From positions 171,016 to 235,015 of the forward strand of contig NZ_PREZ01000007.1 in the NCBI RefSeq assembly GCF_002926065.1: 64,000 nt of DNA, in the 5' to 3' direction. The DNA comes from Jeotgalibacillus proteolyticus. Lineage in GTDB: Bacteria > Bacillota > Bacilli > Bacillales > Jeotgalibacillaceae. Below are positions 1 through 8,264 of this stretch, piece by piece; within the stretch, counting starts at the first letter, position 1; each line of letters starts with the position of its first letter. The notes under the pieces were generated by a model that made no database searches, was not told the origin of the DNA, and worked only from the letters and a program-made list of their open reading frames with translations. The translations under genes and the position numbers were made by a program.

Positions 1-389
1 TAAGCAATTTTTAATTTGGACAGAAAGTTAATGAAAACACTAAGTAAGGCTTGAATACACCATAAACTCACAGAACCAATGATCCCAATAAACACGGAAC
101 TCCCTGCTATAAAATATGTATTTATCCAAACTCCAAGAATAAGCCCAATTCCTAGATAGATCACTAATTGTACAGCTATTTTTCGACCATCTGATAGTTT
201 CTTCTGACTAACATAGAGATCTGCAAACAGTGTAGTTAGAAATAAAATTACACTTATCACCATCATGTACAGGAAAACGAAGGGAAATTCCTCTGAACTA
301 GAGTTACTATTTAGTACGTTTACACTAATAAAGAAGAAAAGAACGATAGAAACGACTTTTAAGGAGAAAAATTTGAAAATAGTGATCAT
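1..389 (-). CDS. Multi-pass membrane protein, partial (C-terminus off the left edge)
   Basis: An open frame reads leftwards from an ATG at 389 and leaves the window still open, giving at least 129 residues. It is preceded by a stop at 414-416. The product is strongly hydrophobic, with about four membrane-spanning stretches: one right after the start (MITIFKFFSLKVVSIVLFFF), one near residues 40-55, and two more near residues 75-90 and 95-115. Between them is a short charged loop (SQKKLSDGRK). A second ATG pair at 266 could be an internal start but has no convincing ribosome binding site. I do not recognise the family and see no catalytic motif. It is probably a small integral membrane protein. 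Confidence 0.5.
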   Translation of the reverse strand, partial: MITIFKFFSLKVVSIVLFFFISVNVLNSNSSSEEFPFVFLYMMVISVILFLTTLFADLYVSQKKLSDGRKIAVQLVIYLGIGLILGVWINTYFIAGSSVFIGIIGSVSLWCIQALLSVFINFLSKLKIA

Positions 390-580
390 CTCCGTTCTAA
401 ATCCTGTAATTTTCTATAAAAGTGCGGAGCTCCTTATGTCTAATAGCTTGTTCTTTGCTATTTCTTCACAAAAGAGAAATATCGAAGGAAGAATTGATTG
501 ATTTACTAATTTTTTTATTTCTACTAAGTAATTTAAGCAAAAAAACCAGTGTCATAGTTTGAGTTTCATACTTATCATCT

Positions 581-1291
581 CTAAACCACTTTTAGGCTTT
601 TCGGACTTCCTATTATATTCCCCTGACCATACGTAATGCCAATGTATTTTGCCATAGCTAAATCCATTTCGGTTTCAATCCCTTCCAGTATTAATTTTAT
701 TTCATGTTTGTCAGTATAATGGATCATACTTTTAATGAAATCTTGTTTCTTTAAATTCTTATGCAAGGAATTAGAAAAGTATTGATCCAACTTAATAAAA
801 TTCGGTTCCAACTCAATTACGCATTTAAAATTAGAGTTTCCTTTACCAACATCATCGATTGCAAATAGAAATCCCTCAGATCTTAATTGAATAATTTGTT
901 TTTTAAAACTTAAAAAATCTTTAATTACCTCCGATTCACTTATTTCAAAGACTATTTGGTGATTTAAAAAAGCATATTCAGCACTAATTTTTCTTACAAA
1001 TGGGAGGAAATTTGCATTTGTAAGTGTGGAAGGAAATACATTTAAAAATAAATAACAGTCCTTACTAGAAAATCCTGCAGAATGGTAGGTCACTGCAGCT
1101 TTATAGATAGACTGTGAATCTAATTCGTATAACTGTTTTTCTTGTATGGCTAGTTTGAAAACATCTTCAACATTATTGAAATGAGAAGTTCTAAGAAGTC
1201 CCTCAAATCCTATTTTTTTCCATCTTTGGATATCGATTATAGGCTGGAAGCTGTGGGAAAAGAGTTCATTTCGAATAAAATTAGTTAACAT
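581..1291 (-). CDS. Stand-alone EAL-domain protein (putative c-di-GMP phosphodiesterase)
   Basis: The 236-residue product is a single EAL domain with no sensor or GGDEF domain attached. The signature is present as FEGLLR near residue 29. The other metal and catalytic positions are also visible: Asn in LNVFP, Glu in FEISE, the Asp pair in AIDDVG, Lys in FIKLD, Glu in LEGIET and Gln in GQG. Nothing obvious is missing, so it could hydrolyse c-di-GMP to pGpG, though EG in place of EA is a variant signature. There is no membrane segment, so it should be cytosolic. The start has a good AAGGGGG site 9 nt upstream. It is preceded by a leader of about 215 nt with mutually exclusive hairpins, suggesting RNA-level control. 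Confidence 0.88.
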   Translation of the reverse strand: MLTNFIRNELFSHSFQPIIDIQRWKKIGFEGLLRTSHFNNVEDVFKLAIQEKQLYELDSQSIYKAAVTYHSAGFSSKDCYLFLNVFPSTLTNANFLPFVRKISAEYAFLNHQIVFEISESEVIKDFLSFKKQIIQLRSEGFLFAIDDVGKGNSNFKCVIELEPNFIKLDQYFSNSLHKNLKKQDFIKSMIHYTDKHEIKLILEGIETEMDLAMAKYIGITYGQGNIIGSPKSLKVV

Positions 1292-1323
1292 TATTAAATC
1301 CCCCTTAGATTATATGCTTAAGG

Positions 1324-1512
1324 ATAAAAAAATTAATACTACCGAAATAAAAAGGGAGGCATTTTTTTCATCACTAATTTCGGTAACCTGACAACGGTTG
1401 CAAAGATGCGTTGTTAGGTTACCTTTGCGTCCTTAATTTATCGTAAACCATTAGAAAATGTATCCCTTTAAAGAATAAGTTAATAGATTAGGCACAAGAT
1501 AATATTAGTTGG
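1324..1512 (-). promoter_or_regulatory. Structured 5' leader of the EAL gene with attenuator; riboswitch candidate
   Basis: Read on the minus strand, the leader contains GGACGCAAAGG (1422-1432). Next comes a long helix whose arms are 1410-1423 and 1382-1395 (GGTAACCT-type arms), closed by GGTTACCGA. A second helix pairs 1377-1384 with 1341-1348 (ACCGAAAT/ATTTCGGT) and is followed by a T-rich run at 1324-1331. The two helices share bases 1382-1384, so they cannot form together. This is a terminator/antiterminator layout. GACGCAAAG and the closing GGTTACCGA resemble the 3' half of c-di-GMP-I (GEMM) riboswitches. The 5' half does not match that class well, so the class is uncertain. Confidence 0.45.
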
Positions 1513-1540
1513 ACTATAAAATATTGTCTAATCATGTCCA
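1513..1540 (-). promoter_or_regulatory. Candidate sigma-A promoter of the EAL gene
   Basis: On the minus strand, TGGACA (1535-1540) and TATAGT (1513-1518) are separated by 16 nt. This would start a leader of about 215 nt that includes the hairpins described for 1324-1512. It is a motif match only. Confidence 0.35.
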
Positions 1541-1620
1541 GGCATACTATAATCGGTTTCAAACACCTTTAGAGTGATTTCATACACCCTTTATAATTGC
1601 TCGATCAAAATTTCATCAAA

Positions 1621-1819
1621 AAAGAGACTGGGACAAATGTGTCTCAGCCTCAATTACCCGGTTCACTGCGCTTCAGGGGGACGCTTTCCGCGGGGCGGGG
1701 CTCGAGCTAACTTGCTAACGCAAGTGGATCTCAAGCTTCCGCTTCCTCCCGCAGGAGTCGCCCCCTTCCACTCCGTTCACCTCACGTTACTAAAATTATT
1801 GTTATGTCCCAGCCTCTTT
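1621..1819. repeat. MITE-like palindromic repeat with 15-bp terminal inverted repeats
   Basis: The unit begins AAAGAGACTGGGACA (1621-1635) and ends TGTCCCAGCCTCTTT (1805-1819), which match as inverted repeats at 14 of 15 positions. Inside lie GC-rich arms (GACGCTTTCCGCGGGGC on the left, CTCCCGCAGGAGTCGCCCCC on the right) that are partly complementary, so the unit can fold into a long hairpin. It is far more GC-rich than its flanks. I recall similar sequences as dispersed repeats in Bacillaceae genomes. It encodes no protein. It also sits where a terminator is expected after the LytTR gene, whose stop codon overlaps its right end. Confidence 0.6.
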
Positions 1820-2519
1820 AGTCTAATGCTTTATACACTTGGACAAAATGAAATTTGCTTTTTGTTATCTTAGCTTTTTCTTTATAATTTTTGAAGCAGG
1901 CAATATACATATGTCCTACTGCATCTATTTTATCAAGCAAGTCCATGTTGATTATATTTGAGCGATGGGATGTCAGAAACCGTTGGTCTAATTTTTTTTC
2001 CAGGTTAGACAATGGTTCGTTAGTTTCGTATTGGCCCTTCTTGGAATGTATGACTGACTTACGCTCTTTTCTTACTATAAACATGATCTCTCCCTGTGGA
2101 ATAAAGATAAAACTGTTGTTATGCTTAATCATTATGTCTTTCTTTTTATTACAATCCGATACATTTGAGTTTTTCACTTTTTCGAGTGATTTAAGTAATC
2201 TAGGAACCTGTATTGGTTTAATAATATAGTCCGCTGCATTTATATTAAATGCTTCTAATGCGTATTCATCATTACCAGTAATAAAAATCACATGTAAATC
2301 AGGGATTATTTCCTTACACGATTTAATAGCATCCATTCCATTTAACAATGGCAAACCTATATCTACTAATGTTACATCTGGTTTCTCTCTCATAACCATT
2401 TTAATTAATTCTTCACCATTAGTTGCTTCAGCTACAATTGTATAATCAGTAAACCTGCCAATTATTTTTTTTACTAATTTCCTGGAAGTTAAATCATCCT
2501 CTGCAATTAGCAATCTCAC
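1818..2519 (-). CDS. LytTR-family response regulator
   Basis: The 233-residue protein has an N-terminal receiver domain (about residues 1-120) with acidic residues E7, D8 and D9, phospho-acceptor D53 in LVDIGLP, and the conserved Lys in YIIKP. A C-terminal LytTR DNA-binding domain covers about residues 135-230, including FLTSHRSNIIN. It should bind direct-repeat promoter sites after phosphorylation. It lies 29 bp downstream of the hybrid histidine kinase on the same strand, so the two probably form one operon and one phosphorelay. Two bases of its TAA stop fall within the terminal repeat of the MITE-like element, so the extreme C-terminus may have been changed by that insertion. Confidence 0.9.
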   Translation of the reverse strand: MRLLIAEDDLTSRKLVKKIIGRFTDYTIVAEATNGEELIKMVMREKPDVTLVDIGLPLLNGMDAIKSCKEIIPDLHVIFITGNDEYALEAFNINAADYIIKPIQVPRLLKSLEKVKNSNVSDCNKKKDIMIKHNNSFIFIPQGEIMFIVRKERKSVIHSKKGQYETNEPLSNLEKKLDQRFLTSHRSNIINMDLLDKIDAVGHMYIACFKNYKEKAKITKSKFHFVQVYKALD

Positions 2520-2548
2520 TTATTTTCTCCCCTTAATGACCTATTAAG

Positions 2549-4843
2549 CTAATGTTTTAAGATACTGTACAGTGTAGATAATAGCTCCTGAACATCAACA
2601 GGTTTTGTCAAATACTCTACGACCCCTTTATCAAGTGCGTATTTCCTTTCATCCATCATAGCATTTGCACTTATAGCTACCACAGGAATATTCTGTGTTT
2701 TATTATTTTGACGGATCCTCCTTATTAATTCATACCCATCTATATCAGGCAGGTTGATATCCAGTAAGATAATATCCGGTTTACGTTCATTTTTATTAAT
2801 TAACCTGAGACCTTCCATCCCATTAACTGCAGATAATAATGTTAGTGAAGGTTCTCCATATAGGATTTTTTCTATTAACCGACGATTCGACTCATTGTCC
2901 TCAATATAAAGAATTTGAAATGCATTAGGTATTTTTTTATATACAACTTTGTCATTTACTTTAGATTCATGTTGATGTTTTTTTGTTTGATTCGAAATCG
3001 GCAGACAAAACCAAAATTCACTTCCTATAATCTCTGTATTACTTACCCCTATTTTACCACCCATTGACTTTATGAGCTGCTCTGTAATAGAAAGTCCAAT
3101 ACCTGTACCTTCTTCTTCAGTACTTAGGCGTATAAACGGATCAAATACTTTTTTTTGCAATTCTGCTGGAATACCTTGTCCAGTATCCTTTATCCGAAAT
3201 ACAACGTAGTTTTTTTCTAGACTGCAACTAATATAGACCTTTCCATTGGGTCTATTATATTTAACTGCGTTATCTAGCAAATTCAAAAATACTTGTTTTA
3301 AACGAATAGCATCTCCCTTAATTGCATATTTTTTATATAAATCAGTTTGGTTTAAAATAGTAATTTTATTTTTATTCGCTATTGGTCTAAGTAATTTAAT
3401 ACAATCTTCTAAAATGATATCGAAGTATATTTCTTCTGTATTAACTTCTAAATTTCCATTTTCAATTCTTGATAAATCCAAAATGTCATTTATTAGTTTT
3501 AATAAATGTCTTCCGGCTTTTAATATTTCTTGAATGGAATCCTGGTGGTCTTCATCAAATCCTTTTTCTAATTCAAGAAGTTGAGCAAAACCCAATATTC
3601 CGTTCAATGGTGTTCTTAGCTCATGGCTCATTTTTGATAAAAAGTCGGACTTAGCCTTATTTGCTTTTTCAGCCACTTCTTTAGATTTATTGATAGCAAC
3701 CTCCATCTTCTTGTGTTCAGTAATGTCGATTAGTTCGAAAAAGTTCCCAATAAATTTTCCATGAATATATAAAGGTAAATATTTACATTCAAGAATCTTA
3801 TTATTCTTAGTTTCCAGTTCAATTACTGTGAATGGTTTGGTTTCACTAATCGATTCAAGAAATTTCAAAAATGCTTCGGGTCTTTTAAATAGATAAGAAA
3901 AATTTGGTGCGTAAGTTCCGATATATTGATTCGAATTTCCATCTAAACACAACATTTTAAGCATGGAGCTATTGACTGCAATTATTTCTCTTTTTCTATT
4001 AGTAACAACTACTCCACTATTTAAGGTATTAAGTAGTGATTTTTGGTACTCATGTGCTTCAATTAATTTAAACTCTTGTTCCTTTTGATCTGTAATATCT
4101 TTAAAAGATACAAGGGTTCCTTTTCTATTTTCCATAAAACTGTTAAGTGGTTTTGAATTGACTGAGTACCAGGACACTTCCCCTATTTTGTTCATTTTAC
4201 CCATGATAAAGTTGTTAAAGGAAATCCCCAATTCCAGGGTAATAATTCCTGGCAAATCCCAATAAGATAAAGGTATTCCTTTATCATTTATAAATTCTAT
4301 CCCCATATTTAGTAAAGTATTTTCATTATAATATCCAGATTTAATCCCTAGTTGTGATTCTACATTTTTGTTTAATGCAGTTATTTTATTATTATTTTCC
4401 TGGTTACATTTCTCTACAAGGAATATACCTTCTGACATTGTTTCAAGTACTGTTCGAGATAAATTTTCTAGTTGTTGAGATTCTTCTTCGAGAATTTTTC
4501 TATCCGAAATATTAATACTGGTACCAATCACCTCTATTACTTTTCCTTTGTGAAAAACCGGCCTGAGTGTACAAATATAACTAAAACCAGCTATGTAACT
4601 TTCAAAAACACAAGGTTCTCCGCCCCATGCTATTTTATAATATTCCAATTTCTCAGCCGCATAGTCCTCCGGATAAAAATCAAATAATGTTCTACCCACT
4701 ATATCTCCAGGTTCGAAACCCAGTTTATATAACAATTCCCCTTCACAGAATGTGTGAATAAAGCAGTCGTCTTTTAATGTAAATTTGTAAACCATACCTG
4801 TATCTGAAGGAGTTTGTTTTATTTGCCTAGAATATTTACCCAC
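2549..4843 (-). CDS. PAS-domain hybrid sensor histidine kinase with C-terminal receiver
   Basis: The 764-residue protein has no transmembrane segment and is probably a cytosolic sensor. Reading along it, there are three PAS-like regions (roughly 20-115, 125-255 and 265-380). Two of them end in the typical D-I-T/S-x-x-K linker (INISDRK, DITDQK). A HisKA domain follows with H407 in SHELRTPLNG, then a HATPase domain with N, G1 and G2 boxes (DNAVKYN, DTGQGIP, GTGIGLSI). The C-terminal receiver has D695 in LLDINLPD. It is likely to autophosphorylate on His and pass phosphate through its own receiver. The downstream LytTR regulator is the obvious partner. The signal cannot be told from sequence. 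Confidence 0.9.
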   Translation of the reverse strand: MGKYSRQIKQTPSDTGMVYKFTLKDDCFIHTFCEGELLYKLGFEPGDIVGRTLFDFYPEDYAAEKLEYYKIAWGGEPCVFESYIAGFSYICTLRPVFHKGKVIEVIGTSINISDRKILEEESQQLENLSRTVLETMSEGIFLVEKCNQENNNKITALNKNVESQLGIKSGYYNENTLLNMGIEFINDKGIPLSYWDLPGIITLELGISFNNFIMGKMNKIGEVSWYSVNSKPLNSFMENRKGTLVSFKDITDQKEQEFKLIEAHEYQKSLLNTLNSGVVVTNRKREIIAVNSSMLKMLCLDGNSNQYIGTYAPNFSYLFKRPEAFLKFLESISETKPFTVIELETKNNKILECKYLPLYIHGKFIGNFFELIDITEHKKMEVAINKSKEVAEKANKAKSDFLSKMSHELRTPLNGILGFAQLLELEKGFDEDHQDSIQEILKAGRHLLKLINDILDLSRIENGNLEVNTEEIYFDIILEDCIKLLRPIANKNKITILNQTDLYKKYAIKGDAIRLKQVFLNLLDNAVKYNRPNGKVYISCSLEKNYVVFRIKDTGQGIPAELQKKVFDPFIRLSTEEEGTGIGLSITEQLIKSMGGKIGVSNTEIIGSEFWFCLPISNQTKKHQHESKVNDKVVYKKIPNAFQILYIEDNESNRRLIEKILYGEPSLTLLSAVNGMEGLRLINKNERKPDIILLDINLPDIDGYELIRRIRQNNKTQNIPVVAISANAMMDERKYALDKGVVEYLTKPVDVQELLSTLYSILKH

Positions 4844-5310
4844 TTTAAATCCCCTTTTTAAAAAATCTATTTAACTGCCTGATAATTGATGTTAAAAAAT
4901 ATGGAAAGATTGTGGAGGTATAAGGTCTGGATAAATAGAAAAAAACAGCTGTTACCATCGAAAATACAGCAATTCCATTTGCATAATTTTAAACTTTTTG
5001 TCGCGACAGTATACAGCTTTTGTGAATTGAATTCCTGTTCGATCTATCATATTACATTTATTATATATTTTATCAAAATTTCAATAAAATTCGTATAATA
5101 AGTCAGATTTAGTACTAACAGTTTATTCAAATAAACTTCCCTACGAGCCAGCTTTTCGGTGCTATTTTGCCTTTGGGTAATACTTTTTCAACCAAAATTC
5201 TTTTAAAGTTACTGATAGACATTGATAATTCATGTTTTGAATATTATCTGGATGGTCAAATCACATTCCTCACAACGACTTAGAAGAAGAATTCCATACA
5301 AAATCACAGA
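4844..5310. other. Gene-poor gap upstream of the histidine kinase
   Basis: No credible coding frame was found; a 70-codon frame on the plus strand from 4886 lacks a ribosome binding site and looks like noise. A short palindrome, AGTTTATTCAAATAAACT, lies near 5128-5145. The kinase promoter should lie here, but I cannot place it with confidence. Confidence 0.4.
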
Positions 5311-5354
5311 AAAAAGGTCTTTTATAAGTTGAAAAACTTCTAAAAGACCTTTTT
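5311..5354. terminator. Bidirectional rho-independent terminator
   Basis: Fourteen-base arms AAAAAGGTCTTTTA (5311-5324) and TAAAAGACCTTTTT (5341-5354) pair perfectly, with an extra AAGTT/AACTT pairing inside. The ends are A-rich and T-rich on both strands. Confidence 0.7.
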
Positions 5355-5517
5355 GGGAGAAATTTGAGAGATTTGTGAATAGTTAATGCGATTGATTAAG
5401 ATTCAGAGGCTGAAAATAATTACTAAGTTTCTGCTTTAACTATAAATTTTAGTGAATTAATAAGATTGTTTTCAGAGCAGCGGATAAACTCTCCAATTAG
5501 TACGCGAAATACAAAAA

Positions 5518-5562
5518 AACTGCCCGTACGCCAGTCCAATATGGATGACGTATGGGCCAGTT
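5518..5562 (-). terminator. Terminator of the iron alcohol dehydrogenase gene
   Basis: An imperfect inverted repeat (AACTGCCCGTACG at 5518-5530 against CGTATGGGCCAGTT at 5549-5562) lies just after the stop codon. On the minus strand it is followed by a T run (A run at 5513-5519 on plus). Confidence 0.75.
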
Positions 5563-5576
5563 CTATTCATTTTTGA

Positions 5577-6743
5577 TTAGAAATCAACTTTATCACCGTT
5601 AAAGGCAGCGATATAAATCTTTTTCAGATCTTCTGCTGTCACTTCACGTGGATTAGCTGGTGTACAAGGGTCTTCAACTGCCCCTGCTGCCATTTTATCC
5701 AGATTTTTTTCAAATTCTTTTTGATCAATCCCGAATTCTTCAAGCGTTAATGGAATATCCATTGCACGGTTCAAGCGGCGAATTTCTTCGGTTAGGGAAT
5801 CGGTCAGTTCATCCTCTGTATTTCCTTTAAGGCCAAGCATACTTGCGATTTCTGCAAAACGTGAATTGTCTGCTTTTTTATTAAAGTCAATCACGTATGG
5901 CAGATAAAGAGCATTCGCTAAACCATGGGGAATACCGAAAATCGCACCGCTCTTATGCGCCAGGCTGTGAACAATTCCTAAAAAGCCGTTTGAGAAGGCC
6001 ATGCCGGCGATCGCCTGGGCATAATGCATTTCGCCTCTTGCTTCCTTGTCGCCTGAGTATGATTTTTCTACGTTGTCCACGACCATTTTGACAGACTGCA
6101 AAGCCAATGGATCGGTAAACGGGTTATGCGCGAGGGATACGTATGCTTCAATACCATGTGTGATTGTATCCATTCCTGTATATGCTACAATGTTTGGCGG
6201 CATTGAATAGGTTAACTCTGGGTCGACAATCGCAAGGTCAGGTGTGATTTCGTATCCAAAAACTGGATATTTCACATCTTTGTCACGATCTGTGATAACA
6301 GAGAACGGCGACACATCTGTACCCGTGCCGCTTGTTGTGGAAAGCGCGGCGAAGCGTGCTTTCTTGCGGAGTACAGGTAGGGGGTTCGGTGCTTTAATTT
6401 GTTCAAATGTCAACTCAGGGTTTTCATACAGTACCCACATCGATTTTGCTGCGTCAATGGGGGAACCTCCCCCTACGGCGACAATCCAGTCCGGCTGGAA
6501 TTCTTCCATTTTTTTCGCTCCGTTTAAAACGGTAGTAACAGAAGGATCGTTTTCTACTCCTTCAATCAGCTGAATTTTAAAGCCGGCTTCTTTTAGAATC
6601 GATTCAATTTTATTAAGATAGCCTGATTTTTTAATCGATTCTCCTCCTATAACGATCGTAGCTTTTTGACCTTCAAGATCCTTCAGTGCTTCAATTGATC
6701 CTTCTCCATAAAAGATGTCTCTGGGTATTGTAAAACGATTCAT
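5577..6743 (-). CDS. Iron-containing (type III) alcohol dehydrogenase
   Basis: The 388-residue product has the hallmarks of group III metal-dependent alcohol dehydrogenases: the nucleotide loop GGGSPIDAAK and the metal region GIVHSLAHKSG followed by GIPHGLANALYLPYV, with its His ligands. Its start (NRFTIPRDIFYGEG) and its VDF ending closely resemble clostridial NAD(P)H butanol dehydrogenases. It should interconvert an aldehyde and an alcohol in the cytosol. The ATG at 6743 is preferred because GAGGAG lies 10 nt upstream; an ATG seven codons earlier overlaps that site. It follows zwf-gnd-pgi' on the same strand but after a gap with its own promoter-like motif. A role in alcohol or formaldehyde metabolism is inference from context. 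Confidence 0.88.
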   Translation of the reverse strand: MNRFTIPRDIFYGEGSIEALKDLEGQKATIVIGGESIKKSGYLNKIESILKEAGFKIQLIEGVENDPSVTTVLNGAKKMEEFQPDWIVAVGGGSPIDAAKSMWVLYENPELTFEQIKAPNPLPVLRKKARFAALSTTSGTGTDVSPFSVITDRDKDVKYPVFGYEITPDLAIVDPELTYSMPPNIVAYTGMDTITHGIEAYVSLAHNPFTDPLALQSVKMVVDNVEKSYSGDKEARGEMHYAQAIAGMAFSNGFLGIVHSLAHKSGAIFGIPHGLANALYLPYVIDFNKKADNSRFAEIASMLGLKGNTEDELTDSLTEEIRRLNRAMDIPLTLEEFGIDQKEFEKNLDKMAAGAVEDPCTPANPREVTAEDLKKIYIAAFNGDKVDF

Positions 6744-6879
6744 AAGTTTTATTCTCCTCTTCAAAAAAATGAGTGCTCATCCTCAACAAACATTTGCAGC
6801 ACTCTTTCTTGTAGTGTAATTTTAAATATAACATCTAAAACGTTACATACATAACATTATTACTTATACGATACATAAT

Positions 6880-6891
6880 CATAATAAGTAT
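6880..6891 (-). promoter_or_regulatory. Possible HxlR-type half-site upstream of the alcohol dehydrogenase
   Basis: On the minus strand this reads ATACTTATTATG, matching GTACTTATAATG in the hxlA promoter (12921-12932) at 10 of 12 positions. Another TATACTT lies just upstream of it. The region is A/T-rich, so the match could be chance. Confidence 0.3.
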
Positions 6892-6929
6892 ATAAAGTAT
6901 ACCGTCAATCATAACAATGTTTAAACACA

Positions 6930-7230
6930 TTACGATTTAGACAACCGCTCCATTAAAACTGCTTTTTCAGCTTCAAATCCTGGCTTCCCAAGCAGAGCAA
7001 ACATATTTTTCTTGTATGCCTCTACTCCAGACTGATCTAATGGATTTAATTCGTGCAAATTCTTCTTTATCGTAGTTAAGAGGAAGATCCACCCAGCCAA
7101 GAAAATCAGAGCCCGGCCCCTTTTTTTCATGAAGCATATTGTGAGCGGCTTTTACAAACTCACTTAGGTTCTCTACCTCACTTTTTTTCATAAAAGACAA
7201 TGCTTTTGAATAATCAAACGAAATAGACAT
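6930..7230 (-). pseudogene. pgi: Glucose-6-phosphate isomerase (pgi) with large internal deletion and frameshift
   Basis: The first about 62 residues (from [13 protein letters not shown] through [19 protein letters not shown]) match the N-terminus of Bacillus Pgi. The last about 35 ([27 protein letters not shown]) match its C-terminus, but in a different reading frame. Pgi is normally about 450 residues, so roughly 1 kb is missing, with a junction near 7044-7052. The start at 7230 keeps a proper GGGGAAGGGAAC site. All catalytic residues are lost. It is the third gene of a zwf-gnd-pgi run, so an operon that once linked glucose 6-phosphate and fructose 6-phosphate has lost that step here. Another pgi elsewhere in the genome is expected. 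Confidence 0.9.
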
Positions 7231-7297
7231 GTTCCCTTCCCCTTTCATTTAGAAGGTCCAGTGTTATGACTGAAGTTTCATGTCTGAAATTTTGCTG

Positions 7298-8197
7298 CTA
7301 TTTCCCGCTCTTTTCTACAGCGTGTCCGCCAAATTCGTTGCGCAATGCAGCGACTACTTTTCCAGTAAAGGTGTCATTGTCCAAAGAACGATAACGCATC
7401 AACAATGACATCGCGATAACAGGGGTTGCTGCTTGCAGATCAAGGGCAGTTTCAACAGTCCATTTCCCTTCACCGGAAGAATGCATAACACCTTTGATAT
7501 CTTCTAATTTGGCATCTTTAGAAAACGCGTTTTCAGTCAGTTCCATGAGCCATGAGCGGATAACGGATCCATTGTTCCACACGCTGGCGACTTTTTCATA
7601 ATCAAAATCAAACTCACTTTTTTCCAGTACTTCAAACCCTTCTCCAATAGCCGCCATCATCCCATATTCAATTCCGTTATGAACCATTTTCAAAAAGTGT
7701 CCGCTTCCCGCTTTTCCAGCATATAAATATCCTTTTTCGACCGCAGTATCTTTAAAAATTGTTCCTACAACGCTCCAGGCTTCCGGATCGCCGCCGATCA
7801 TATAGCATGCGCCATTGCGCGCTCCTTCCATACCGCCGGATGTTCCTGCATCCATAAAGCTCACGCCGATTTCTTTTAGCTCATTGTATCTGCGAATCGA
7901 CTCTTTATAGTGAGAATTACCAGCTTCGATCACAATGTCGCCTTTACTTAATAATGGTTTTACTTCAGTAAGTACGGAATCAACGACAGCATGCGGAACC
8001 ATCATCCAAAGAACACGTGGTGTTTCAAGTGATTCGACAAGCTCCTGTAATCTTGACGTACCAGTTGCTCCATAGCTTGCCATTTCTGAAACTGCATTTG
8101 GATTGACATCAAGTGCAATTACTTCGTGATTATGATCAATTAAATTTCGACCTAAATTTAATCCCATTTTTCCTAATCCAATTAATCCAATCTTCAT
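7298..8197 (-). CDS. gnd: 6-phosphogluconate dehydrogenase, decarboxylating, short (YqeC/GndA) type
   Basis: The 299-residue protein oxidatively decarboxylates 6-phosphogluconate to ribulose 5-phosphate and CO2. It begins with the Rossmann motif GLIGLGKMGLNLGRN. The substrate motifs DAGTSGGMEGA and GSGHFLKMVHNGIEYG, with the catalytic Lys and Asn, follow. The length fits the short form seen in B. subtilis YqeC rather than the about 470-residue form; this form often prefers NAD. It lies 67 bp after zwf on the same strand and just before the broken pgi, forming one operon. In a formaldehyde cycle it would regenerate the acceptor for HxlA. Confidence 0.92.
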   Translation of the reverse strand: MKIGLIGLGKMGLNLGRNLIDHNHEVIALDVNPNAVSEMASYGATGTSRLQELVESLETPRVLWMMVPHAVVDSVLTEVKPLLSKGDIVIEAGNSHYKESIRRYNELKEIGVSFMDAGTSGGMEGARNGACYMIGGDPEAWSVVGTIFKDTAVEKGYLYAGKAGSGHFLKMVHNGIEYGMMAAIGEGFEVLEKSEFDFDYEKVASVWNNGSVIRSWLMELTENAFSKDAKLEDIKGVMHSSGEGKWTVETALDLQAATPVIAMSLLMRYRSLDNDTFTGKVVAALRNEFGGHAVEKSGK

Positions 8198-8264
8198 CCT
8201 GACTTCCTCCTAAAATATACCTATTCACTTATTTTTCATGATCTTATACGTTAAAATGCATTTT

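Noticed and set aside
265..501. 78-codon plus-strand frame
   Set aside because: It has no ribosome binding site and lies opposite the supported membrane-protein gene that reads leftwards from 389.
1574..1873. 99-codon plus-strand frame
   Set aside because: It runs through the MITE-like repeat and into the LytTR gene; the composition follows the GC-rich repeat, not a protein.
4886..5098. 70-codon plus-strand frame
   Set aside because: No ribosome binding site, low-complexity A/T-driven residues, no recognisable motif.
5101..5220. Riboswitch-like look of the region upstream of the histidine kinase
   Set aside because: A few helices can be drawn (for example the AGTTTATT palindrome), but no known aptamer core could be matched.
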